A DNA stretch of 64,000 bases from Balneolia bacterium (GCA_022565795.1 JAIUMA010000003.1:1-64000); one strand, 5' to 3'. Positions 1-8,230 are shown, counted from the stretch's first letter. The notes: generated from the letters alone by a model not told the origin. Program-made: numbers and translations.

Positions 1-34
1 AATAAAAATTGGCTAAACCGTACTGCGTTCCGCT

Positions 35-103
35 AAAAGAAACCAAAGCTCCCCATCTCTCCGTGCAATTTTAAAAACCTCTCGGCGGTGTGGTTTCTTT
101 TTT
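35..103 (+). terminator. Possible intrinsic terminator of an upstream gene
   Basis: Perfect 11-bp arms AAAAGAAACCA (35-45) and TGGTTTCTTTT (91-101) enclose 45 nt that are partly self-complementary, and a T6 run follows at 98-103. The long loop makes this weaker than a classic hairpin. It would end transcription entering from the left edge. Confidence 0.4.
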
Positions 104-320
104 AACGCTCCACTCCGCTTCGGTTCTTCACGCCATTTTTTCCTAGGCCCGAATAGTTGAGGGCATATTTAAGCATTTGTGGTTTTATCACTTATTCTTT
201 TTAGTGTTTTTCTTCACAGCCAGTATAGTTTCCCCGGACAGCAATGATTGTGAATGGTGAATTAATACGTTGCTTCAATAACCTGGAGATTCCTTAAATG
301 TCTTGAGTAATCTGTGAAAC

Positions 321-350
321 TCTGCGTGTAATTTGCGCAAATCTGCGTCC
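321..350 (-). repeat. Minus-strand partial copy of the GGACGCAGA repeat
   Basis: Read on the minus strand this begins GGACGCAGATTTGCGCAAAT, close to the start of the copy at 8231 (GGACGCAGATTCGCGCATAA). It lacks the 25-bp 3' core present in the 5259 and 8231 copies, so it is a partial or diverged member of the same family. Confidence 0.5.
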
Positions 351-434
351 TTTCCTTAATCAGCTAAATCTATATGGTTTTTGTTATTTTAACCCCGATA
401 TTCGATTTCAACCTCCAGATTCTAATATGGAAAT

Positions 435-2351
435 ATGAAAACACTTGTTGCGTTCGTGGAAGGCCACGTTAAGAGCTATTCAGACAAACCCTACATGTGG
501 GAGAAGGTGAAGGGCACCTACAAGCCTACAACCTACGCCGAAACCCTGAATCTCGTGCGTCAGTTTGCAGCGGGGCTGATGTCACTCGGGGTGGAGAAAG
601 GGCAGCGCATCGCCCTGCTGTCGGAGGGACGCAACCGCTGGATCATCAGCGAATTGGGCATTCTGTTCACGGGCGCCATCAACGTGCCGCTTTCGGTAAA
701 GCTGACGCCCAAAGAGCTCGAATTCCGCCTGAAGCACTCCGACGCGGAAATCATCGTGGTTTCCAAACGTCATAAGGAGAAGGTGGATGAAATCAGGCAT
801 CACCTACCGGACCTGAAGCAGATCATTGTGCTCGACGAGCTGGATTCCTATCAGCCGGATGAGATGAGTTTCAAAAAGATGATGCAGCTGGGCAAAACCT
901 GGCTGGAGAAAAACGAGCAGTTGCTTAACGATCGCAAGGAGAGCGTACAGCCCGGTGATATCGCCAATATTTCCTATACCTCGGGCACCACGGCCGACCC
1001 GAAAGGCATCATGCTTACTCACCGGAACTACACGGCCAACGTGGAGCAGGCGCTCACGCTTATGCACATCCCGTCCGATTACAAAACCCTGCTGATTCTG
1101 CCTCTGGATCACTCGTTTGCCCACACGGCGGCCATGTTCAGCTTCATGTCGAAGGGCGCGAGCCTGGCCATGATTGAGGTGGGCGAAACCATGATGGAGA
1201 CCCTGCGCAACATCCCGAAGAACATAAAGGAAATCCAGCCCGACCTGCTGATGAGCGTGCCGGCTCTGGCGAAGAACTTCAGAAAGAACATTGAGTCGGC
1301 CATACGCGAAAAGGGTCCGAAGGTCGAGAAATTGTTCAATAACGCATTGGGAACGGCCTACAAATACAATCAGGAAGGCTATAACAAACGAACCTGGGAT
1401 GTCATCAGCCGCGCAAAACTCTTTGTGTATGATAAAATCCTGTTCAGCAAGATCCGGGAGAACTTCGGCGGCAAGCTGAAGTTTTTCATTGGCGGGGGCG
1501 CGCTTCTGGATATCGAATTACAGCGCTTTTTCTACGCCATCGGCATGCCCATGTTCCAGGGCTACGGGCTGTCGGAGGCCACGCCCATCATTTCGTCCAA
1601 CTCCCTGGCCAATCACAAATTGGGATCATCCGGTAAGCTGGTCGGGATGATGGACCTCAGAATTCTGGATGATGCGGGCAACGAGCAGCCCGTGGGCGAA
1701 AAGGGTGAAATTGTGATCCGGGGCGAAAACGTGATGAAGGGCTACTGGAAGAATGAGGAGGCCACAAAGGAGACGATTAAAGACGGCTGGCTCTACACCG
1801 GCGACCTGGGCTTTATGGATGCCGACGGCTATCTGCACGTGCTCGGCCGCTTCAAGAGCCTGCTGATTGCGAGCGACGGGGAGAAATACAGTCCGGAGTC
1901 CATAGAGGAATCGCTGACCGATCAGTCATCTATCATCGAGCAGGTGATGCTGCATAACGATCAGGATCCCTACACCACCGGCCTCATCTTTCCGTACCGA
2001 GAGGGGTTGATTCACCGGTTGAAGCGCGAAGGCGTGGATCCGAAATCCGATGCCGCCATCGACTGGGCGCTGGAGCTGGTTCAAAGCGAGGTGGACGCCT
2101 ACAAAAAGAACGGCAGGTTCGAGGGACAGTTTCCCGAGCGCTGGCTGCCAAGCGCCATAGGCGTGCTTCCGGAAGGCTTCAACGAGGAAAACGGCCTCAT
2201 GAACAGCACCATGAAAATGGTGAGGCCGAAAATCAATGCGTACCACGCATCGCTCATGCAGTATCTCTATGAACCCGAAGCTAAAAAAATCACCAATCCC
2301 CAAAACCGGGTGGCCATGAAAAAGCTGCTGCAGGGGCAAAAGGAAGGGTGA
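435..2351 (+). CDS. Long-chain fatty acid-CoA ligase, AMP-forming
   Basis: This 638-residue protein is an ANL-superfamily adenylate-forming enzyme that would activate fatty acids to acyl-CoA through an acyl-AMP intermediate, probably at the cytoplasmic face of the membrane. The P-loop YTSGTTADPKG lies near residue 181, the acyl-adenylate motif YGLSEATP near 377, and the YTGDLG...GYLHVLGR hinge motif near 455. The length fits the FadD15-like long-chain group seen in Bacteroidota. The ATG at 435 begins a normal N-terminus and has no obvious Shine-Dalgarno sequence. It stands alone between repeat-rich intergenic regions. Family assignment is firm; chain-length preference is not readable. Confidence 0.93.
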   Translation: MKTLVAFVEGHVKSYSDKPYMWEKVKGTYKPTTYAETLNLVRQFAAGLMSLGVEKGQRIALLSEGRNRWIISELGILFTGAINVPLSVKLTPKELEFRLKHSDAEIIVVSKRHKEKVDEIRHHLPDLKQIIVLDELDSYQPDEMSFKKMMQLGKTWLEKNEQLLNDRKESVQPGDIANISYTSGTTADPKGIMLTHRNYTANVEQALTLMHIPSDYKTLLILPLDHSFAHTAAMFSFMSKGASLAMIEVGETMMETLRNIPKNIKEIQPDLLMSVPALAKNFRKNIESAIREKGPKVEKLFNNALGTAYKYNQEGYNKRTWDVISRAKLFVYDKILFSKIRENFGGKLKFFIGGGALLDIELQRFFYAIGMPMFQGYGLSEATPIISSNSLANHKLGSSGKLVGMMDLRILDDAGNEQPVGEKGEIVIRGENVMKGYWKNEEATKETIKDGWLYTGDLGFMDADGYLHVLGRFKSLLIASDGEKYSPESIEESLTDQSSIIEQVMLHNDQDPYTTGLIFPYREGLIHRLKREGVDPKSDAAIDWALELVQSEVDAYKKNGRFEGQFPERWLPSAIGVLPEGFNEENGLMNSTMKMVRPKINAYHASLMQYLYEPEAKKITNPQNRVAMKKLLQGQKEG

Positions 2352-2420
2352 TGGGAGTTGGGTGGAAAATCAGAGCTTCGGAAAAATCAGCACTCAGTAA
2401 GGTTTACCACGAAGAAAAAA

Positions 2421-2479
2421 AGCCACGAAGTTTCACTAAAAAAATGCTCTTAGTGTCTTCTTACTTTGTGGTTCAAATT
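2421..2479. repeat. Dispersed stem-loop repeat type A, copy 1
   Basis: It begins AGCCACGAAGTTTCACTAAA and ends CTTTGTGGTTCAAATT. The outer ends (CCACGAAG / CTTTGTGG) and inner segments (TTTCACTA / TTAGTGTC) are roughly self-complementary, so the RNA would fold into a long imperfect hairpin. It aligns over about 59 bp with the copy at 2828-2887. Confidence 0.65.
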
Positions 2480-2576
2480 GATGATCCGGGATAAAGGTCT
2501 TTCCACATTGGATTACTTTTCTCTATGAGCTGAAATCCTTACACGAGAAATTATCACTATCCCAAACATTTGATAC

Positions 2577-2643
2577 GAGATGTCTCGACTCCGCTGCGCT
2601 GCGCCTGCCTGGCTTCGCTACGGCAGACAGGCTCGACATGACA
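2577..2643. repeat. Dispersed repeat type B, copy 1, with nested hairpin
   Basis: It starts GAGATGTCTCGACTCCGC and ends GGCTCGACATGACA. A second inverted element is nested inside (GCCTGCC at about 2603 against GGCAGACAGGC at about 2622). Its reverse complement shares TGTCAT-TCGA at one end and GCGGAGT-GAGA-ATCT at the other with the copy at 2729-2791. Confidence 0.6.
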
Positions 2644-2728
2644 GGAGCGCCTTTCGCTACTAATGATAGGCGGCGTACAAACCAGTAGCTTATAAAATGG
2701 ATCGGTGCGCCGCCCTTTTTTTAATGAG

Positions 2729-2791
2729 CCTGTCATCTCGACCGGAGGGTACAGTGAGCGAATGCGAACTGGAGCCGGAGTGGAGAGATCT
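2729..2791. repeat. Dispersed repeat type B, copy 2, opposite orientation
   Basis: It runs from CCTGTCATCTCGACCGGAG to GGAGTGGAGAGATCT. The ends match copy 1 (2577-2643) in reverse orientation while the middle differs, as expected for a mobile or recombining repeat with a variable core. Confidence 0.6.
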
Positions 2792-2827
2792 GGCGAATTC
2801 CGGGAAAATGACCATTCAAAATTATCC

Positions 2828-2887
2828 AGCCACTAAGTTTCACCATAAAATACTCTTCGTGTCTTTGGCTCTTTGTGGTTCTAATTA
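2828..2887. repeat. Dispersed stem-loop repeat type A, copy 2
   Basis: It begins AGCCACTAAGTTTCACCATA and ends CTTTGTGGTTCTAATT. It aligns end to end with 2421-2479 with roughly ten mismatches, several of which sit in paired stem positions. A half copy (CCTTAGTGT...TAGTGGTT) follows at about 2929-2967. Confidence 0.65.
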
Positions 2888-3015
2888 TTTCTGAAACTGG
2901 ATTGACATCACCCATACCCTAAAAAAATAACCTTAGTGTTTTTTTGTGTTTTCCTTTTTAGTGGTTAACCTTAAGCAAAATTACATAACCGTACTTCAAT
3001 CCCAATACAACCCAC

Positions 3016-5259
3016 ATGACTCATCCAACCAAACGCCTCATTGGCCTCGTCATCATCCTGGCCTTTACAGGCTTTACCACGCTGCAGGCCCAAACCAGGG
3101 ACAACGAGCTGGAGCGCTATGCCTCTGTTCAGGACGCGCTCTTCAGCGGCGGGATGCTTTCCGGCGGCAACGGACCGGCGAGCGTCAACTGGATTGCCGG
3201 GGGCGACCGCTACTCCTATATGATTCAGAATCAGGAAACCGAAGCCACCGAAATTCGCACCTTCGATCCGGCCAGCGGGGAGGATGTGCTCATCTTCGAC
3301 AGCTCCGAAACCACCTTCCCGGGAAGTGACGTGCCGTTTTCATGGCGCACCTTTCAGTGGTCGGACGACGCGAGCTACATCGTGTTTCAAACCAATTTTG
3401 AACCGATCTACCGCTACTCCGGCATGGCCGATTATTTTTACTACTCGATCGAAGACCAGACCCTGGAGCTTATCGTCGACCGCGCCTTCACCGCACAGCT
3501 TTCACCGGACGGTACGAAGCTGGGCTACCACAAAAACGGCAATATGTTCGTGTATGATATCGCCACCAATAGCGAAACGCAGCTGACCTTCGGAGAGGAG
3601 GAAAACGTCTTTTACGGCCGCTTCGGCTGGGTGTATGAAGAGGAGTTTGGTCTGGTTCAGGCCTGGGAATGGTCGCACGACAGCCGCTACATCGCCTTTT
3701 GGAAATCCGACGAGCGCGACGTGCCCATGTTCCGCACAACCGACTATGAAGGCACGCATCCCGAGTGGTTCGAAATCCCGTTTCCAAAAGTAGGTGACAC
3801 CAACCCGACCGTAGAAATAGGTGTGGTCGATATCACCTCCGGCGACATGAACTGGATGGACCTGGATCTGGGTGAAGGCTACGTGCCCCGCATCTACTGG
3901 ACCGCCAAAGAAGCCACCCTGGCCGTGACGCAGTTCAACCGCGCGCAAACCGAGCTCTGGCTGCATCTTTTCGATGTAAACACCGGCAACGGCTCCATGG
4001 TGATGCACGAGGCCTCCGACGTCTGGATTGATATCTTCGACTTCTTTGCCGGTATCGACGACTACTTTTTCTTTCCGCAGGACCGTGAGGAGTTTTTCTG
4101 GATTTCCGACCGTAACGGCTGGAAGCATATTTATCAGTATGATTATGAGGGCAACGAGATTCGTCAGGTTACCGACGGGGAGTGGCAAGTCACCTTTGTT
4201 CACGCGGTGGACTCCGAAAATGAGGTTATTTATTACACCTCAACCGAGGTGTCGCCACTGGAGCGTCATCTGTACCGCATCGGTTTCGACGGTTCGGGCA
4301 AGGAGCGCATCACCCTTGAACCGGGCAGACACACGGTGGATATGGGTCCGAACGGACGCTTTTTCATCGACCGCTATTCCAATATCGATACGCCGCGTCA
4401 GGTTGAATTATGGAGTACATCAGACGGCATGATCCGCAAGCTGGAGGACAACAGCCGGGTGCTGGACTTCATTGAGGGGCACGTGTATGCACCGCGTGAG
4501 CTGTTTTCGTTTACGACAAGTGATGGTCAGCAGCTCGACGGCTCACTCGTTCTTCCGGTTGATTTTGATGAAAACGAGAGCTATCCGCTGATCGTGAGCA
4601 TCTACGGCGGGCCAAGCGCGCAGGGCGTGTATAACGAGTTCGAAACTAACGCTTTCAATCAGTTTCTGGCCCAGCAGGGCTATGTGATTGCGAATGTCAA
4701 CAACCGCGGCAGCGGGGGATATGGACGTGACTTTGAGAAGGTGGTGTACAAAAATCTGGGCTATTACGAGGCCTTCGACTTTGCCGAGACCGCCAAATGG
4801 TTGTCCGAAAACCATGATTGGATCGACGGCGACCGTATGGCGATTCGGGGTCACAGCTATGGCGGCTACATGAGCTCGCTTACCATGGGGCTTCAGCCGG
4901 GCGTGTTTCAGTCGGCGATTGTGGCGGCTCCGGTCACGGACTGGCGGCTTTATGACACGATCTACACCGAGCGCTACATGGGCCTGCTTGATGACAACCT
5001 GGAGGGCTATATCGAGTCTTCAGTGATGCATCATGCGCACAAGATTGAGGGTGAGCTGTTTCTGGCGCATTCGGCCATGGATGAAAACGTGCATCTGCAA
5101 AACACCATGCAGCTCATCACTGCGCTAACCAACGCCGGAATTGATGCCGATGTACGGATTTATCCGCCGGGCAACCACAGCGTGGCGTACAACGGCCCAA
5201 GCTTCGTGCTGCTTCACGAGGCGTACTACAATTTCCTGAATCGTACCATTGGTAAATAG
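3016..5259 (+). CDS. Secreted S9 family dipeptidyl peptidase (DPP IV-like)
   Basis: This 747-residue serine peptidase has an N-terminal signal peptide (MTHPTKRLIGLVIILAF, with cleavage probably near LQAQ), a beta-propeller DPP IV domain (about residues 60-480) and a C-terminal alpha/beta-hydrolase domain. The catalytic triad is visible: Ser in GHSYGGYM near residue 614, Asp in SAMDENVH near 688, His in GNHSV near 720. The GWVYEEEFGL segment carries the double-Glu motif that binds the substrate amino terminus in DPP IV enzymes. It would release X-Pro dipeptides from peptides in the periplasm or at the surface. It is convergent with tsaC; its stop codon abuts a dispersed repeat. Confidence 0.93.
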   Translation: MTHPTKRLIGLVIILAFTGFTTLQAQTRDNELERYASVQDALFSGGMLSGGNGPASVNWIAGGDRYSYMIQNQETEATEIRTFDPASGEDVLIFDSSETTFPGSDVPFSWRTFQWSDDASYIVFQTNFEPIYRYSGMADYFYYSIEDQTLELIVDRAFTAQLSPDGTKLGYHKNGNMFVYDIATNSETQLTFGEEENVFYGRFGWVYEEEFGLVQAWEWSHDSRYIAFWKSDERDVPMFRTTDYEGTHPEWFEIPFPKVGDTNPTVEIGVVDITSGDMNWMDLDLGEGYVPRIYWTAKEATLAVTQFNRAQTELWLHLFDVNTGNGSMVMHEASDVWIDIFDFFAGIDDYFFFPQDREEFFWISDRNGWKHIYQYDYEGNEIRQVTDGEWQVTFVHAVDSENEVIYYTSTEVSPLERHLYRIGFDGSGKERITLEPGRHTVDMGPNGRFFIDRYSNIDTPRQVELWSTSDGMIRKLEDNSRVLDFIEGHVYAPRELFSFTTSDGQQLDGSLVLPVDFDENESYPLIVSIYGGPSAQGVYNEFETNAFNQFLAQQGYVIANVNNRGSGGYGRDFEKVVYKNLGYYEAFDFAETAKWLSENHDWIDGDRMAIRGHSYGGYMSSLTMGLQPGVFQSAIVAAPVTDWRLYDTIYTERYMGLLDDNLEGYIESSVMHHAHKIEGELFLAHSAMDENVHLQNTMQLITALTNAGIDADVRIYPPGNHSVAYNGPSFVLLHEAYYNFLNRTIGK

Positions 5260-5350
5260 GACGCAGAACTTGTCCCGGCTCCGCCAGCAGGCGGATGTCG
5301 GGAGGCGGATGTCGGGAGGCGCACAGATTATGCCGCGGATTAACGCAAAG
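5259..5350 (+). repeat. GGACGCAGA repeat, copy 1, abutting a stop codon
   Basis: The copy begins GGACGCAGA with the last base of the S9 peptidase stop codon and ends in a 25-bp core (5326-5350) identical to 8269-8293. Between them is a TGTCCCG...CGGGA hairpin segment that contains a perfect 14-bp tandem duplication (GGCGGATGTCGGGA at 5290-5303 and 5304-5317). Confidence 0.7.
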
Positions 5351-5386
5351 AAGAGAAAGTTTTGTGTTTATCCGCGTCTTTTCAAT

Positions 5387-6394
5387 TCACAATTCAACAC
5401 TGGGAGCGGAGCGACCCGTCGCTTTGCTGATTCGGTTCAGAAGGGCTTCGGCGGGCTGGTTGTCGCGGATGACTTCAGCGGTGATCGGCTCGATGTAAAT
5501 GTGGGTGATTTTGTCGAAGTCGGCTCTGCGGAATGCGTCGTAGAGCTCGTGAGCCATGCGCTTGTAGTCGCCTTTGAAGTGTGTCACCTTAAGTCCCTTG
5601 TGTGGCGGCGAAACCGGGTTGCTCATATGGTGTAAAATTAGCAGGGTTCCGCTATTGTCGTTGCTGCTGTTGAGCATACTGCTATACTCCGGTGTGAGCC
5701 ACCCCACCTTTGCCTTTGGGGCGTAGTGAGTGTATTTCATGCCTGGACTTTTGGGGGCTGTGCCTTCAGAAGCCTCGTAATTGGCGATTTCGGGCAGAAA
5801 GCCGCAGGCTGCTTCAATCTGTTTTGCGGTGATGTAGCCGGGACGCAGAATCACGGGTGGATTCACGCTCATGTCGATCACGGTTGATTCCAGCCCAAGG
5901 TCGCATTCGCCTCCGTCAATGAGCGGGAGGGAACTGCCGTAATCACTGCGGATGTGGTCGGCGCGGGTTGGGCTCGGGCGGCCTGATTTGTTGGCGCTCG
6001 GGGCTACGAGCGGACCGGCGAGTTCAATCAGCTGGAGGGCTATGGGATGATCCGGCATGCGAAGCGCAACGGTGTTGAGTCCCGCTGTGACGGCATCAAG
6101 CACGCCGGCCTTTTTGGGAAATACAAGAGTGAGGGGACCTGGCCAGAACTTGTGCATGAGCGTTCGGGCACGGCCCGATACCTGATCGGTAAACTGTTTT
6201 ACCATATCAATCGAGCTGATGTGTACAATCAGGGGATTGTCGCCGGGGCGTCCTTTTGTCTTGAATATCTGCTGAACGGCTTTGGGATTCCAGGCCGATG
6301 CCCCTAATCCGTATACAGTCTCGGTGGGGAAGACCACGAGGTTTCCCTGTTTTAAAAGCTCAGCGTAAGATTCGATTGGTGCCTGACTGCTCAT
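5387..6394 (-). CDS. tsaC: L-threonylcarbamoyladenylate synthase (TsaC/Sua5)
   Basis: This is a Sua5-type enzyme that makes threonylcarbamoyl-AMP from threonine, bicarbonate and ATP, the first step of tRNA t6A37 modification. The YrdC fold carries FPTETVYGLG, KGRPGDNPLIVHI, PGPLTLVF and APSANKSGRPSPT. A Sua5 C-terminal domain follows the linker SPGMKYTHYAPKAK, so this is the two-domain form of about 335 residues. The ATG at 6394 (MSSQAPIESY) is preferred; an in-frame ATG at 6421 would add nine residues. TsaB, a later pathway member, is at 62.5 kb. The gene is convergent with the S9 peptidase. Confidence 0.93.
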   Translation of the reverse strand: MSSQAPIESYAELLKQGNLVVFPTETVYGLGASAWNPKAVQQIFKTKGRPGDNPLIVHISSIDMVKQFTDQVSGRARTLMHKFWPGPLTLVFPKKAGVLDAVTAGLNTVALRMPDHPIALQLIELAGPLVAPSANKSGRPSPTRADHIRSDYGSSLPLIDGGECDLGLESTVIDMSVNPPVILRPGYITAKQIEAACGFLPEIANYEASEGTAPKSPGMKYTHYAPKAKVGWLTPEYSSMLNSSNDNSGTLLILHHMSNPVSPPHKGLKVTHFKGDYKRMAHELYDAFRRADFDKITHIYIEPITAEVIRDNQPAEALLNRISKATGRSAPSVEL

Positions 6395-6526
6395 AGCATT
6401 TGTTAGAGTAACGGAACACATGGTATTAATCAGCTAATATAAACACCTGTGGCCAATCATCAAGCAGCTTGAAGCCGTGATTTACAGTTTAGAATGGGTA
6501 TAGGGTTGGGGGCGCGTTTACACGCA

Positions 6527-6554
6527 ATTTTAAGTGTTGAATTTTAAGTGTTGA
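6527..6554. repeat. 14-bp perfect tandem duplication
   Basis: ATTTTAAGTGTTGA occurs twice in direct succession (6527-6540 and 6541-6554) in an AT-rich spacer. This looks like a simple duplication with no evident function. Confidence 0.8.
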
Positions 6555-6710
6555 ATGTGTTTCCAATGAGTCATGGATGTGCATTGATTTATGAAGAGTT
6601 AGTCAGTAAAACTAAAAGCCATTGATAAGTTTAGTGATTACTCACTGGTACTTCCTGAATTCCCCAAAAAGGTTGTCGGATCAAAAATTTATGCACTAAG
6701 GCAAATAAAA

Positions 6711-6792
6711 GGCTCCGAAGGAGCCACATGTGCGTAGCCCCGTGCGTAAGCGCGGGGTAGGCGTGATCGACAGTTCCGCCCTGAAGGGGCGG
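6711..6792. repeat. Three-hairpin dispersed repeat (CTCCGAAGGAG type)
   Basis: Three stem-loops follow one another: GGCTCCGAAGGAGCC (6711-6725), CCCCG-TGCGTAAG-CGCGGGG (6738-6757) and CCGCCC-TGAAG-GGGCGG (6776-6792). The string resembles a structured intergenic repeat known to be widespread in Bacteroidota/Chlorobi genomes; that attribution is from memory. No reading frame or target-site duplication is visible. Confidence 0.55.
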
Positions 6793-7077
6793 CACTATCG
6801 TTGCTGGATGTCAGTTCGTCACAGCAGGCAGGGCTGTTTCTTCGCTAAGGATGGATGCTATACACATGAGATTCTTTCAGAATCGGTTGGGTGAGTTGCG
6901 TTGCCCCTGCACGATTGACCCGCCGTTTTGAATCAGGTTGCCTGGTCCATATTATGGATTCGGAGTCTGCCATGAAAATGAATGATTCAGCTATTCAGCC
7001 ATTAATGAACTGTGGCGCTTTAGATTACGTTGTCTAGTACAGCATATTCTTTGTATCAATATTTATTAATCATATAC

Positions 7078-7084
7078 AGGAGGG
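7078..7084 (+). promoter_or_regulatory. Strong Shine-Dalgarno site before a small gene
   Basis: AGGAGGG sits six bases upstream of the ATG at 7091. Most genes here have no recognisable Shine-Dalgarno sequence, so this site both fixes the start and suggests high translation of the 60-residue protein. Confidence 0.75.
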
Positions 7085-7090
7085 CTCATT

Positions 7091-7273
7091 ATGAGACTTG
7101 AAGAAATCAGACGAGAACTGGAAGACCTTATTTCGGAGCGGGGCATAGGTTCGGAACAGCTTGCAAAAATTGAACGCCTGCAGCGGGATGTCAACATCGC
7201 CCTTTTTCTTGCAGGAACAGCAACTGTGATTGGAATTATGGCCTACGGTATTTTTAAGCTGCGCGAAGACTAA
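7091..7273 (+). CDS. Small single-pass membrane protein, unknown function
   Basis: The 60-residue product has a charged, probably helical N-terminal half (MRLEEIRRELEDLISERG...) and one hydrophobic segment (about residues 36-54, IALFLAGTATVIGIMAYGI) ending in a short charged tail. No family is recognised. It has its own strong Shine-Dalgarno site and its own intrinsic terminator, so it looks like a single-gene transcription unit. The amphipathic helix plus anchor suggests a partner-binding or membrane-regulator peptide, but that is inference. The CDP-alcohol phosphatidyltransferase follows 171 bp downstream. Confidence 0.75.
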   Translation: MRLEEIRRELEDLISERGIGSEQLAKIERLQRDVNIALFLAGTATVIGIMAYGIFKLRED

Positions 7274-7301
7274 AGCTCAACCCGTTACTTATTTACAGCA
7301 A

Positions 7302-7336
7302 AGCCACGCATCTTTCTTAAGGATGCGTGGCTTTTT
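7302..7336 (+). terminator. Intrinsic terminator after the 60-residue gene
   Basis: Perfect 11-bp arms AGCCACGCATC (7302-7312) and GATGCGTGGCT (7322-7332), with a 9-nt loop, lead directly into TTTTATT. Confidence 0.88.
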
Positions 7337-7444
7337 ATTATCATAATGTTAACAAAAAAGGGAATGATTCCCCCGCCGGCTTGATTTGTTGCATATCATT
7401 TATGTACAATGATCCACCTGAAAAAGGATTCATAACTCAAGCAA

Positions 7445-8230
7445 ATGTCAAAATTATCGTCCGGAGAAAAATTTCTGGATCTCTCTGATTACGGCCGTCC
7501 CGTAGCCACTTCTGTCGTGAAGCGCATTTCTGACACCGGCATCACTCCGGTTCAAATCACGCTTATATTCGGATTTTGCGGACTTTCAGCCGTGTTCTTC
7601 ATACTCAACGGCTTTTATATTACTGCCGGAATTTTCCTCGTGTTGAAATCCATCATCGATGCTATGGACGGCGAGCTGGCACGCGTGAGAAAAACGCCAT
7701 CTTTTACGGGGCGTTATCTCGACTCGGTCTTCGACATCATCCTCAACGCCATGTTTGTACTGGCGGTCTGGTCGGTAACCGGACAGAGCCTCTGGATTGC
7801 AATAACAGCTTTTTTCTGTATTCAGCTGCAGGGCACGTTTTATAACTATTATTACGTGATTGTGAGACACTTCTCAGCCGGCGGTGACCGTACAAGCAGC
7901 ATTTTTGAAACAGAAACCCCGAAAGCCTTTCCCCATGAGAGTCAGCGCTCGGTCGACGTGCTGTTTTTCCTTTACACCCTTTCCTACAGTCTGTTTGATA
8001 AAATCGTGTACGCACTCGACCGGAAAGCTTCCACCGTTATCCGTTTCCCCCGCTGGTTCATGACGCTCTGCTCGCTTTACGGGCTCGGCTTCCAGCTGCT
8101 CGTTTTTGCCCTGCTGCTCGCTACCGGAAACATCGGCATTATACTGCCGTTTTTTATCGCCTACTCGGTTTTTATCCCTGTGCTGCTGATCATTAGAAAG
8201 GTCTTTCTGACGGAGAGAGAGGCAAGGTGA
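7445..8230 (+). CDS. CDP-alcohol phosphatidyltransferase family protein
   Basis: This 261-residue polytopic membrane enzyme carries the complete family signature DG(x2)AR(x8)G(x3)D(x3)D at about residues 75-97 (from MDGELAR to LDSVFD), which binds CDP-alcohol and the divalent metals. Several hydrophobic helices flank it. It would move a phosphatidyl or phospho-alcohol group from a CDP-linked donor to an alcohol in membrane lipid synthesis. The acceptor (glycerol phosphate, inositol, choline or other) cannot be read from sequence. There is no lipid-synthesis neighbour. The stop codon is immediately followed by a dispersed repeat. Confidence 0.88.
   Translation: MSKLSSGEKFLDLSDYGRPVATSVVKRISDTGITPVQITLIFGFCGLSAVFFILNGFYITAGIFLVLKSIIDAMDGELARVRKTPSFTGRYLDSVFDIILNAMFVLAVWSVTGQSLWIAITAFFCIQLQGTFYNYYYVIVRHFSAGGDRTSSIFETETPKAFPHESQRSVDVLFFLYTLSYSLFDKIVYALDRKASTVIRFPRWFMTLCSLYGLGFQLLVFALLLATGNIGIILPFFIAYSVFIPVLLIIRKVFLTEREAR

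Larger units (their letters stand above)
1..434. other. Intergenic region, no gene seen
   Basis: No convincing coding sequence is visible before the acyl-CoA ligase start at 435. The stretch holds a terminator-like inverted repeat (35-103), a fragment resembling the dispersed AGTG/GTGG-type repeat (about 190-222) and a minus-strand relative of the GGACGCAGA repeat (321-350). The gene to the left lies outside the window. Confidence 0.6.
2352..3015. other. Gene-free region packed with dispersed palindromic repeats
   Basis: The 664 bp between the acyl-CoA ligase and the S9 peptidase contain no credible gene. They hold two copies of a CCAC/GTGG stem-loop repeat (2421-2479 and 2828-2887), a half copy (about 2929-2970), and two oppositely oriented copies of a TGTCAT-TCGAC / GAGA-ATCT repeat (2577-2643 and 2729-2791). 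The short open frames here lie inside these repeats. Confidence 0.7.
6422..7090. other. Gene-free region with tandem and hairpin repeats
   Basis: No credible gene is visible in about 670 bp. The stretch holds a 14-bp tandem duplication (6527-6554) and a compact cluster of three hairpins (6711-6792). The last 70 bp should contain the promoter of the small membrane protein at 7091, but no confident -33/-7 pair could be picked. Confidence 0.6.

Noticed and set aside
2697-2915. Short frames of 60-65 codons on both strands
   Set aside because: They consist of dispersed repeat sequence and lack any protein-like pattern.
3502-4203. 233-codon antisense frame inside the S9 peptidase
   Set aside because: It lies fully opposite a strongly supported gene and shows no protein-like motif; high-GC third positions create such frames.
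5249-5635. Plus-strand frame of 128 codons after the S9 peptidase
   Set aside because: It is made of the dispersed repeat and the antisense of tsaC.
7360-7372. GGGAATGATTCCC palindrome before the phosphatidyltransferase gene
   Set aside because: It is a 6-bp-arm palindrome with a single centre base, too short to call an operator without further copies.
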